A DNA stretch of 5,681 nt from Oscillospiraceae bacterium (GCA_902766855.1 CACXFE010000195.1:1-5681), one strand, 5' to 3'. Counted from the first letter of the stretch, positions 1 through 5,336 are shown. Made by a program: numbers and translations. Notes: a model not told the origin generated them from the letters alone.

Positions 1-363
1 AACACAGTTATCTTCGCAGTTGTGAAGCGGGCGGAAACAGCCGAGCATCTGTGAATTGGCGGCGTTCACGATCGCATCGCATTCCAGTGTGGTAATATCC
101 CCCCGCCATAAATACAAATCGCCGGTGATCGGGGTAAGATCGGAAAAATGCGTAATGCCTTTTTCAGCGGTATCTTCTTGCAGATATTCGCTTTCGATGC
201 GAATATACTCGTCTGACAGCGGCGCCGGCATCCGCACATTCATCAGCGAACGGAGCAGATCTTTTTGATCCTGCGTCCCCGAAGGGATCCCGATCGCTTG
301 AAAACGCGGTTGTTCAGCCAATAGTTCTTTGATTAAATACAGTCTTTTTTCCGCCTGATTCAT
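1..363 (-). CDS. Zinc-dependent-type macrodomain protein (protein-ADP-ribose hydrolase), N-terminal part, cut by window edge
   Basis: The frame is open from an ATG at 363 to the left edge, giving the first 121 residues with no stop. An N-terminal helical stretch (residues 1-75) precedes the macrodomain core. The core is recognisable from WRGDITTLECDAIVNAANS (residues 86-104), the ADP-ribose-binding loop of macrodomains, then LGCFRPLHNC (107-116). Cys109, His114 and Cys116 match the metal-binding pattern of the Zn-macro subfamily (SAV0325/SpyMacro type), which removes ADP-ribose from proteins. In Staphylococcus and Streptococcus such genes sit beside SirTM and a GcvH-like protein, where ADP-ribosylation is linked to lipoylation; those partners are not visible here and could lie to the left. 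The start overlaps the DUF1848 stop as ATGA, so translation is probably coupled. The family call is firm; substrate and pathway are inferred. Confidence 0.85.
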   Translation of the reverse strand, partial: MNQAEKRLYLIKELLAEQPRFQAIGIPSGTQDQKDLLRSLMNVRMPAPLSDEYIRIESEYLQEDTAEKGITHFSDLTPITGDLYLWRGDITTLECDAIVNAANSQMLGCFRPLHNCEDNCV

Positions 364-1331
364 ACGGCACCTCCGGTTTGTTGTGGCCCCGATTCCACGG
401 TTTCAATCAAAAGGCCGGTTTGTTCGCTGATCCATGAGGTTTGCGGCACATCATGGATTTGGTCGCCGTTTCTGCTGTTCCCGATCAAAAACGGGGATTT
501 CGGATCATGCCGGCTGCTGTTTGCCAATACCTTTGCCGGCTCCGCGTTGGCATAGCAATACCGGCACAGATGCCGACAGGTATTATACGCGCCGATATCG
601 CAGGACAGGTAGCAGGCGCATTCGGCTCTGGCGCCTTTCCTTTTCGGCACGATCAATCGCTTGCCGATCGCATTTTCATAATCGCTCACGGTCATGCAGC
701 CGCTGCAATCCGCACCGTAAACGGCAAGTTCCTCCCCTTCCGCGCAGGGTTTGACAGTCATATGATGGGCGGAAGCGATCCGGATGATCTCTTTTCCCAA
801 TGCCAACCGTTCTTCTTTCGTAACTTCCCGCGCTTCGGGGAAATTTTTTCTTACTTTGGGGTACAAATCAAGAAAACTGATCACCACGGTTTTGGTAGCG
901 CCTTCTAACGCGGCCGCCATTTGCTCAAACGCCCGGATATGATACGCCATTGTGTACCGTTCCGAAAGAAAAATCGGATCATAGCGCCACCCGATCGAAT
1001 TGACACCGACCTGATCGGAAAGCCGTTTAAAATCGTCAAGCAAGCGGTGTTTATCCGGCACATACGGTTCTATATCGCGCCCGTAAGGCGTGATCGTAAC
1101 AAACCAATACTGCCCGTACTCCCGCAGTAACTCCATATACGGGAACATCGGCGCCGGATTCTTGGTACAAAAGCCGATCACATCCACAACCGAGGGATCA
1201 AGGCGGTACCGGCTGACTTGATCCGGATTGTAGGGATTGCGCACACAAACAAACCCCTCTTTCAGCCGATTGGCAAACCATTCGGCATAAAATGCGGGAA
1301 TATCGGTTCTTTGCCCGGTATTGATAATCAC
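360..1331 (-). CDS. DUF1848 family protein with C-terminal radical-SAM-like cysteine cluster
   Basis: This 323-residue protein starts at GTG (1331), with AGGAGG eight bases upstream. It looks like a full-length DUF1848 member: the N-terminal half carries family-type segments such as GFCTKNPAPM (residues 53-62) and GWRYDPIFL (114-122). The C-terminal part is cysteine-rich (Cys196, 209, 212, 238, 240, 244, 252, 256, 259). Cys252-x3-Cys256-x2-Cys259, followed by YAN, has the spacing of the radical SAM [4Fe-4S] motif, but it lies near the C-terminus rather than the N-terminus, as is known for this family. An iron-sulfur enzyme is therefore likely, but the reaction is unknown. No signal peptide or membrane segment is seen, so it should be cytoplasmic. 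A tail of about 14 residues after SWISEQ looks unconserved. It is the first gene of a two-or-more gene unit with the macrodomain gene, sharing ATGA. Confidence 0.88.
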   Translation of the reverse strand: MIINTGQRTDIPAFYAEWFANRLKEGFVCVRNPYNPDQVSRYRLDPSVVDVIGFCTKNPAPMFPYMELLREYGQYWFVTITPYGRDIEPYVPDKHRLLDDFKRLSDQVGVNSIGWRYDPIFLSERYTMAYHIRAFEQMAAALEGATKTVVISFLDLYPKVRKNFPEAREVTKEERLALGKEIIRIASAHHMTVKPCAEGEELAVYGADCSGCMTVSDYENAIGKRLIVPKRKGARAECACYLSCDIGAYNTCRHLCRYCYANAEPAKVLANSSRHDPKSPFLIGNSRNGDQIHDVPQTSWISEQTGLLIETVESGPQQTGGAV

Positions 1332-1339
1332 GCCGCTCG

Positions 1340-1345
1340 CCTCCT
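1340..1345 (-). promoter_or_regulatory. Shine-Dalgarno site of the DUF1848 gene
   Basis: The minus strand reads AAAGGAGGCGAGCGGC before GTG. The full AGGAGG lies eight bases from the GTG at 1331 and fixes this non-ATG start. No ATG close by is better placed. Confidence 0.8.
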
Positions 1346-1364
1346 TTTGGCTTTGTTCCCTTTG

Positions 1365-1373
1365 ATTTTACCA
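1365..1373 (-). promoter_or_regulatory. Probable extended -10 promoter of the DUF1848-macrodomain unit
   Basis: The minus strand carries TGGTAAAAT, an extended -10 element (TGn plus TAAAAT, one mismatch to TATAAT). It would start RNA near 1358, leaving a leader of about 27 bases that contains the AGGAGG. I see no convincing -35 element at 17 bases; extended -10 promoters can do without one. This is a sequence match only. Confidence 0.45.
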
Positions 1374-1435
1374 CAATTTCGCCGTTTATGCTACTCTTGA
1401 TTTTTTGGCAGGCGTCAGATGGCCTTAAAAACAAG

Positions 1436-1474
1436 AAATCCCGCATAAAACAGTTGCAAAATCGGGATTTATGC
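1436..1474. repeat. Inverted repeat around the proS -35 element
   Basis: AAATCCCG (1436-1443) is the reverse complement of CGGGATTT (1463-1470). Overlapping it, GCATAAA (1443-1449) is the reverse complement of TTTATGC (1468-1474). The arms flank the -35 hexamer of the proS promoter and the centre falls at about 1453-1459. It could be an operator for a dimeric regulator. There is no U-tract on either strand, so a terminator is unlikely. Confidence 0.45.
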
Positions 1475-1482
1475 CGTATAAT
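1454..1482 (+). promoter_or_regulatory. Sigma-A-type promoter of proS
   Basis: TTGCAA (1454-1459, four of six to consensus) and a perfect TATAAT (1477-1482) are separated by exactly 17 bases. Transcription would begin near 1489, giving a leader of about 105 bases before the GTG of proS. It is divergent from the DUF1848 unit. Confidence 0.7.
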
Positions 1483-1495
1483 AATGTCAACTGAA

Positions 1496-1522
1496 TCAAT
1501 GCCGACTCGCCGTCGGCATTGA
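1496..1522 (+). other. Perfect hairpin at the 5' end of the proS leader
   Basis: TCAATGCCGAC (1496-1506) and GTCGGCATTGA (1512-1522) form an uninterrupted 11-bp stem with the five-base loop TCGCC. It begins only a few bases after the predicted RNA start. No T-run follows on the plus strand and none on the minus strand, so it is not a normal terminator. It may protect the 5' end of the mRNA or be a binding site at DNA or RNA level. The leader lacks the conserved T-box sequence that controls many tRNA-synthetase genes. Confidence 0.6.
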
Positions 1523-1582
1523 TGAAAAAGCGTTTGTTCAGCAAACACGATCATAAAAACAACTTGTCAGTAAAAAAACGAA

Positions 1583-1588
1583 AGGTGG
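1583..1588 (+). promoter_or_regulatory. Shine-Dalgarno site favouring a GTG start for proS
   Basis: AGGTGG (five of six to AGGAGG) lies six bases before GTG at 1595. The family-typical ATG at 1628 has only a G-run about twelve bases upstream. The site therefore favours the upstream GTG, which adds 11 residues to the usual protein. Confidence 0.55.
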
Positions 1589-1594
1589 GAAATT

Positions 1595-3061
1595 GTGCCC
1601 GGCCTGCCGGCGGGGCATCTCCTGACTATGGCAAAAGAAAAACTGGTAAAATCCATCACTTCGATGGAAGAAGATTTTGCAAAATGGTATACCGATGTGG
1701 TAATCAAGGCGGAATTGATCGACTATTCCTCCGTCAAAGGCTGCATGATCATCCGCCCTTACGGATATGCGATTTGGGAAAACATTCAGCATATTATGGA
1801 TGGAATGTTTAAAGAAGCCGGGCATGAAAATGTATATATGCCGCTGTTTATTCCCGAAAGCCTCCTTCAAAAAGAGAAAGACCATGTGGAAGGCTTTGCG
1901 CCCGAAGTGGCATGGGTCACGCACGGCGGGAACGAAGAACTGGAAGAGCGGCTGTGCGTTCGCCCCACCTCCGAAACTTTGTTTTGCGATCACTTCAAAA
2001 ACATCGTGCATTCTTACCGCGATCTGCCGAAACTCTATAATCAATGGTGCAGTGTGGTGCGATGGGAAAAAACAACGCGCCCGTTCCTGCGCTCCCGCGA
2101 GTTCTTATGGCAGGAAGGGCACACTCTGCACGCCACCGCCCAAGAGGCCAAAGAAGAAACCATCCGGATGCTGAATATTTACGCCCGCTTTGCCGAAGAA
2201 GTGCTGGCTATGCCGGTGGTCAAAGGGCAGAAAACCGAAAAAGAACGGTTTGCCGGTGCGGAGGCGACCTATACGATCGAGGCGCTGATGCATGACGGAA
2301 AGGCTTTGCAAAGCGGCACCTCCCATTATTTCGGGGATGGATTTGCCAAAGCATTCGATATCGAATATACCGACAAAGACAATGTAAAAATCCACCCGTT
2401 CCAGACCTCGTGGGGAACCACCACCCGCCTGATCGGCGCCGTTATCATGACACATGGGGACGACAGCGGCTTGGTACTCCCCCCTGCGATCGCACCGATC
2501 CAAGCCGTGCTGATCCCGATCGCCTCCCATAAAGAAGGCGTGATGGAAAAGGCTGCGGAAGTGTTTACCAGGTTAAAAGCCGTATGCCGCGCCAAAATGG
2601 ATGACAGTGATCAATCTCCCGGCTGGAAATTTGCGGAATACGAAATGAAAGGCGTCCCGCTTCGTATTGAACTGGGCCCGAAAGACATTGAGCAGAACAG
2701 TTGCGTGGTTGTGCGGCGTGACAATGGGGAGAAAACGGTGGTTTCGCTGGATGAATTGGAAACCGCAATCCCCGCTTTGTTGACCGCCGTGCGGGACGGG
2801 TTGTACAACAAAGCCCTCGCCCGCCGTGCCGCCATGACCTATGATGCGCACAATCTGGATGAAATGAAAGACATTGCCGATCATAAACCCGGCTTTATCC
2901 GTGCGATGTGGTGCGGTGATCGCGCTTGTGAAGACCGGCTTAAAGAAACCGCGGGGGTCACCTCCCGCTGCGTGCCGTTTGAGCAGGAAACGATCGGAGA
3001 TACCTGCGTTTGCTGCGGCAAAAAAGCTGTTTCCATGTTGTATTGGGGCAAAGCCTATTGA
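1595..3061 (+). CDS. proS: Prolyl-tRNA synthetase, short form without editing insertion
   Basis: This cytoplasmic class II enzyme charges tRNA-Pro with proline using ATP. At 488 residues (477 from the ATG at 1628) it is the archaeal/eukaryotic-like form found in many Clostridia, without the roughly 180-residue INS editing domain of the ~570-residue bacterial form. Numbering from the GTG: the proline-binding TxE loop is RPTSE (Thr125, Glu127); motif 2 is FLRSREFLWQE (164-174); motif 3 includes Arg278 in GTTTRLIG and continues to GLVLPPAIAP. The anticodon-binding domain follows from about 300. The C-terminal zinc-type domain has Cys440-x4-Cys445 and Cys471-x2-Cys474, and the chain ends in the Tyr typical of this form. 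Homologues begin at MAKEK (residue 12), so the 11 extra residues are uncertain; I chose GTG because of AGGTGG six bases upstream. The gene looks monocistronic and intact. Confidence 0.97.
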   Translation: MPGLPAGHLLTMAKEKLVKSITSMEEDFAKWYTDVVIKAELIDYSSVKGCMIIRPYGYAIWENIQHIMDGMFKEAGHENVYMPLFIPESLLQKEKDHVEGFAPEVAWVTHGGNEELEERLCVRPTSETLFCDHFKNIVHSYRDLPKLYNQWCSVVRWEKTTRPFLRSREFLWQEGHTLHATAQEAKEETIRMLNIYARFAEEVLAMPVVKGQKTEKERFAGAEATYTIEALMHDGKALQSGTSHYFGDGFAKAFDIEYTDKDNVKIHPFQTSWGTTTRLIGAVIMTHGDDSGLVLPPAIAPIQAVLIPIASHKEGVMEKAAEVFTRLKAVCRAKMDDSDQSPGWKFAEYEMKGVPLRIELGPKDIEQNSCVVVRRDNGEKTVVSLDELETAIPALLTAVRDGLYNKALARRAAMTYDAHNLDEMKDIADHKPGFIRAMWCGDRACEDRLKETAGVTSRCVPFEQETIGDTCVCCGKKAVSMLYWGKAY

Positions 3062-3084
3062 TTGTTCAAGAAAATCTATAACCG

Positions 3085-3130
3085 AAAAAAGAGTTCAGTT
3101 GGCTGGTTTTCAGCCTTCTGAACTCTTTTT
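3085..3130. terminator. Bidirectional intrinsic terminator between proS and the DUF4349 gene
   Basis: GAGTTCAG (3091-3098) pairs with CTGAACTC (3118-3125). After a TT/TT mismatch, GGCTG (3101-3105) pairs with CAGCC (3111-3115) around the loop GTTTT. A run of six A (3085-3090) precedes it and five T (3126-3130) follow, so both strands give a hairpin with a U-tract. It sits 24 bases after the proS stop and about 45 bases beyond the stop of the convergent minus-strand gene. Confidence 0.92.
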
Positions 3131-3176
3131 GTTTCCGCGATATGGGGCCGCATGGTCTTCCGGGTGGGAAGCGGTT

Positions 3177-4049
3177 TTATTGCTTGGCTTTTTGTTTTTT
3201 GCGGCGGCGGATGATCACAAGGATCACCAAAACGATGATCACGATCAGGATCCAATACGGCAGTGCCATAATGCTAAAAGACAGAAAATCCAACAATCCG
3301 TTTCCCACATTGGCAAAATTATCCATCAGGCCATTCCAGGTTTTAGCAAACCAATTTTGCTTTTCTACTTGTGTTTCCTTTTCCACTTCACTGATATGAA
3401 TGGTAAAAGTAGTATACTCAATCAAATTATCCATCTGATTGAGTCTGCCTTGATAAGATTCGATCTCGGCAATCACATCGGTCAGTTTTTCGTATACCGT
3501 CAGCGTATCCGCCACACTGGAAGATTGCGCCAGCAATTTTTCAAGGGTTTCTTTCTCCAAGGTCAGGGCTTTGATGCGGCTTTGCGTATCAATATACTGA
3601 TCGGTCACATCCTCGGTATTCACCGACCGATTGACCACATTGCCGTGGTCTGCTATAAAATCGGAAAAATCCGCTTGCTTTGTTTTCGGGATGCGGATTT
3701 TCAAATCCGCGCTTCGGTTGTCATCTCCGTAATAACTGTTCCCCCCGATTTCCGAATTTTCCATATACCCGCCCGCTTGTTTGACCGCGGCATGGATTTC
3801 CTCGATCAGCCGATCAAAGGTTTTGGTTTCCACCGTAAGGGTAATATATTCAATGATTTTTCGGCTTTGCGCTACCTGCTCGCTTTTCCCGGCTGATTGC
3901 GCCATCATTTTTGCCGACTCTGCATCCGTATCGTAATTCGCTTCATTTTTCAGAGCGCCGCCACTCGCCGCACTGCTGCAACCGCAAACCATGGCCGCAA
4001 CAACCAATATCAGAAAAATAAGAAAACTGATTCTGCCGATCTTTTTCAT
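3177..4049 (-). CDS. DUF4349 domain lipoprotein with C-terminal membrane anchor
   Basis: This 290-residue protein starts at ATG 4049 (MKKIGRIS). The frame is open up to an ATG at 4118, but the promoter at 4084-4112 lies inside that extension, so the shorter start is preferred; AAGGGTGG and AGGA lie just upstream. Residues 1-21 form a lipoprotein-type signal with VCGC, making Cys24 the likely lipidated residue (Cys22 is less likely). A Ser/Ala/Gln-rich linker follows, then the DUF4349 region (about 65-230). It has a beta-rich part containing DLKIRIPK, the VTDQYID-type segment, a heptad-like coiled coil at about 157-210, and EYTTFTIHISE. A hydrophobic helix (262-280) and a basic tail RRRKKQKAKQ follow. 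This predicts an outer-surface domain with the tail in the cytoplasm. The function is unknown; DUF4349 proteins are common cell-envelope proteins. It is transcribed alone. Confidence 0.9.
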   Translation of the reverse strand: MKKIGRISFLIFLILVVAAMVCGCSSAASGGALKNEANYDTDAESAKMMAQSAGKSEQVAQSRKIIEYITLTVETKTFDRLIEEIHAAVKQAGGYMENSEIGGNSYYGDDNRSADLKIRIPKTKQADFSDFIADHGNVVNRSVNTEDVTDQYIDTQSRIKALTLEKETLEKLLAQSSSVADTLTVYEKLTDVIAEIESYQGRLNQMDNLIEYTTFTIHISEVEKETQVEKQNWFAKTWNGLMDNFANVGNGLLDFLSFSIMALPYWILIVIIVLVILVIIRRRKKQKAKQ

Positions 4050-4083
4050 GCTGTCCTGCCACCCTTCAAGTTTTGTCACTGTC

Positions 4084-4112
4084 ATTTTATCATACTTTGC
4101 CTTTCTCGTCAA
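4084..4112 (-). promoter_or_regulatory. Sigma-A-type promoter of the DUF4349 lipoprotein gene
   Basis: On the minus strand TTGACG (4107-4112) and TAAAAT (4084-4089) are 17 bases apart, each with one mismatch to consensus. A second overlapping pair, TTGGCA and TATGAT with 18 bases between, is almost as good. RNA would start near 4077, leaving about 28 bases before the ATG at 4049. This helps to reject the longer reading frame to 4118. Confidence 0.7.
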
Positions 4113-4186
4113 TGCCAATCGCCAAAGGGCGGGAAAAGGCCCGTTATCCTGCCATGTATTTTATCCGGAGGCAATACGCCGTGAAT

Positions 4187-4245
4187 AAAAAAGCCAAAGC
4201 AAAACTTCCTGCCACTTTCGTGATAAAATGTTCGCTTTGGCTTTT
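4187..4245 (-). terminator. Intrinsic terminator of the small lipoprotein gene
   Basis: AAAAGCCAAAGC (4189-4200) pairs perfectly with GCTTTGGCTTTT (4234-4245). On the minus strand the stem is followed by a run of six T. The loop is long (33 bases) but contains its own small CAC-GAAA-GTG hairpin on that strand. It lies about 35 bases past the stop at 4279 and separates this gene from the promoter of the DUF4349 gene. Confidence 0.75.
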
Positions 4246-4278
4246 CTTAACAGAATAGCATCTTATTAAAGAAAACGA

Positions 4279-4857
4279 TTACCGTGATTCGTTTCCTTGC
4301 TCTTGATTCAGAACAAAGGTGACCGGCCCTTCCCCGGATTTAACATCATTCCATGTAAATTGGATGGCATCTTGATCGAAAACGACCGTCCCGCTCCCGT
4401 CGGTATATTGGGTTTCTTCGTTAATAATCTCACCGTTTTCGTTGTAGGTGAGCAATCTTAAAACCGAATCCCGGAAAGTAAGGCTGAGCGAATCATCCAG
4501 TTTACCGGTCAATTTCCACTCGGCAAAATTTGCGGCGCTTCCACTTCCGGTGATCACAATTTGAAGTGTATCGACTGCGGGTGAAGTGACAACCGCATTG
4601 GCTCTTTGCTCGACCGCGGTATATTTCCCGAGGATGACCGCAAACGGATCCTGCCCGTAAACGGAATGAGAACCACCCTCCGAGGTTTTCGGTTCTTCTG
4701 TTTCGGATCCCACGCTGTCAGAGGATGCCGAATTGGTTCGCTCTGCCGTTTCAGTGCGGAATTGAGAACTTGTTCCCGCCGTTTTTCCGCCGCAAGCGGT
4801 CAGCAGCATCACCATCATAAGCACCAATATCACACCGATTGTTTTTTTCATTTTCAT
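4279..4857 (-). CDS. Small secreted lipoprotein of unknown function
   Basis: The product is 192 residues (190 if translation starts at the second Met, 4851). Residues 1-21 are a lipoprotein signal with the lipobox LTAC, so Cys22 should be lipidated and the protein anchored outside the membrane. A Ser/Thr/Glu-rich linker (about 26-65) leads to a beta-rich domain (about 70-187) containing EWKLTGKLDD, LTYNENGE, YTDGSGTVVF and FTWNDV. I have a memory of this pattern (W...G, TYNxDG, YTDGtG, tW.D) in uncharacterised clostridial lipoproteins, but I know no named family or function. AAGGAG at 4861-4866 lies three bases from the first ATG and nine from the second, so the second start is at least as likely. 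It has its own promoter and terminator, and a tandem repeat at the RNA start suggests specific regulation. Confidence 0.88.
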   Translation of the reverse strand: MKMKKTIGVILVLMMVMLLTACGGKTAGTSSQFRTETAERTNSASSDSVGSETEEPKTSEGGSHSVYGQDPFAVILGKYTAVEQRANAVVTSPAVDTLQIVITGSGSAANFAEWKLTGKLDDSLSLTFRDSVLRLLTYNENGEIINEETQYTDGSGTVVFDQDAIQFTWNDVKSGEGPVTFVLNQEQGNESR

Positions 4858-4860
4858 GAT

Positions 4861-4866
4861 CTCCTT
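4861..4866 (-). promoter_or_regulatory. Shine-Dalgarno site of the small lipoprotein gene
   Basis: AAGGAG on the minus strand. It is three bases from the ATG at 4857, unusually close, and nine from the ATG at 4851, a better distance. The two candidate starts differ by two residues (Met-Lys). Confidence 0.65.
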
Positions 4867-4878
4867 TTGGACAAAAAA

Positions 4879-4907
4879 ATATTCGAACTATTAAATATAT
4901 TCGAACT
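4879..4907. repeat. Tandem 11-bp direct repeat, likely operator of the small lipoprotein gene
   Basis: ATATTCGAACT occurs exactly at 4879-4889 and again at 4897-4907, a period of 18 bases. Each copy contains the palindrome TTCGAA. The pair lies just downstream of the minus-strand -10 element, covering the predicted RNA start and early leader. A protein bound there would block initiation or elongation, so a repressor operator is the simplest reading. It does not match the Gram-positive LexA box. Confidence 0.55.
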
Positions 4908-4912
4908 TTATT

Positions 4913-4941
4913 ATTATACTCTCTTGACATAAAAAAATCAA
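4913..4941 (-). promoter_or_regulatory. Sigma-A-type promoter of the small lipoprotein gene
   Basis: On the minus strand TTGATT (4936-4941, four of six) and a perfect TATAAT (4913-4918) are separated by 17 bases. RNA would start near 4906, on the first copy of the 11-bp repeat. The leader to the start codon is about 50 bases. Confidence 0.7.
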
Positions 4942-4971
4942 GATTTTATCGTTCTTTTAAGATTTAAAAAT

Positions 4972-5208
4972 TCAGAAATACTTTATAACGAAAATAACAC
5001 TCGCGTAAACAATCGCAACTATGTTTTCCGGCTCTTTTGTGAAAGAGTTGTCTTGCATCAGGGCCGAAGATAGTTTATTGCGGTCATCCGGCATAACGGT
5101 GTATATCGGTTTTCTGTATTTTGCCACCGTCAAAATCTCCCATGCAATATTTTTGCTTTCACTTGATTTTTCCCCGACAAATAAATTTACCCATATATCA
5201 TATGACAT
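4972..5208 (-). pseudogene. Fragment resembling the C-terminal half of a TIR-like domain protein
   Basis: 78 residues from MSYDIW to the stop at 4972, continuing without a stop from the transposase piece upstream. NLFVGEKSSESKNIAWEI, then KYRKPIYTV and DDRNKLSSAL, resembles the second half of TIR-like domains (DUF1863/ThsB-like or TIR_2). In those, a strand ending in VG or IG precedes S...S....WE, and the Glu (residue 24 here) matches the conserved, often catalytic, position. The N-terminal half is missing and no ribosome-binding site precedes the ATG at 5208, so it is probably a dead remnant. The end is hydrophobic (IVAIVYASVIFVI) and may itself be out of context. Base composition is AT-rich and unlike proS. 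The family call is by eye and uncertain; another Rossmann-like fold is possible. Confidence 0.4.
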
Positions 5209-5334
5209 TTGATTGCATAATTTCCGTAGGATTTCCCCCACATCTTTTTTAATCTTTCCATATATTTCCTGCCTCCTGTATTTCGGGGCAAATACTATAT
5301 GATACTGACACCTGTATTTTGAGTGTGCGCTACT
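5209..5334 (-). pseudogene. tnpA: IS200/IS605-family TnpA transposase remnant
   Basis: About 42 residues match the N-terminal part of Y1 (HUH) transposases of the IS200/IS605 family: HSKYRCQYHIVFAPKYRR, then EIYGKIKKDVGEILRKLC. In intact TnpA (about 140-150 residues) this continues to the HxH metal site and later the catalytic Tyr; both are absent because the frame changes to unrelated sequence after LCNQ. The start codon is missing too: the frame runs upstream into the end of the SpaA-like gene, with no ATG/GTG plus Shine-Dalgarno at the right place. No subterminal hairpin ends of an IS200/IS605 element are seen. It is therefore a relic cut at both sides. Confidence 0.8.
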
Positions 5335-5336
5335 TT

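Noticed and set aside
1485..1490. Minus-strand TTGACA as -35 for the DUF1848 unit
   Set aside because: At 16-18 bases the -10 position reads about TCCCGA, which is not usable.
1198..1554. Minus-strand frame overlapping the DUF1848 start
   Set aside because: It runs through both promoters and the proS leader hairpin, and reads the 5' end of DUF1848 in the wrong frame.
1490..1594. T-box riboswitch in the proS leader
   Set aside because: The leader has AAGGTGGGAAATTG, which only loosely resembles the T-box core, and lacks the specifier stem, the full AGGGTGGNACCGCG and a terminator. The G-rich piece is explained as a Shine-Dalgarno site.
2470..2510. Apparent loss of an Arg in ProS motif 3 (LPPAIAP instead of LPPRIAP)
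   Set aside because: The motif 3 Arg is Arg278 in GTTTRLIG, equivalent to the Arg in bacterial ProRS GVxR; Ala after PP is also seen in other ProRS (PDAIAP). The active site looks complete.
2874..3896. Long plus-strand frame of 340 codons
   Set aside because: It overlaps the end of proS, the terminator and the antisense of the DUF4349 gene. The product has no domain-like features and is His/Arg-rich as expected of an antisense shadow.
4050..4118. N-terminal extension of the DUF4349 protein to ATG 4118
   Set aside because: It would contain the promoter and put 23 residues before a typical lipoprotein signal peptide.
4879..4907. LexA/DinR box in the tandem repeat
   Set aside because: The Gram-positive box needs GAAC-N4-GTTC on one strand; here both copies read CGAAC in the same direction with no facing GTTC.
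4924..4952. Plus-strand promoter TTGACA-17-TATCGT
   Set aside because: The -35 is perfect, but the -10 is poor and no plus-strand gene follows. The hexamer lies inside the spacer and -35 region of the minus-strand promoter in AT-rich DNA, so chance is likely.
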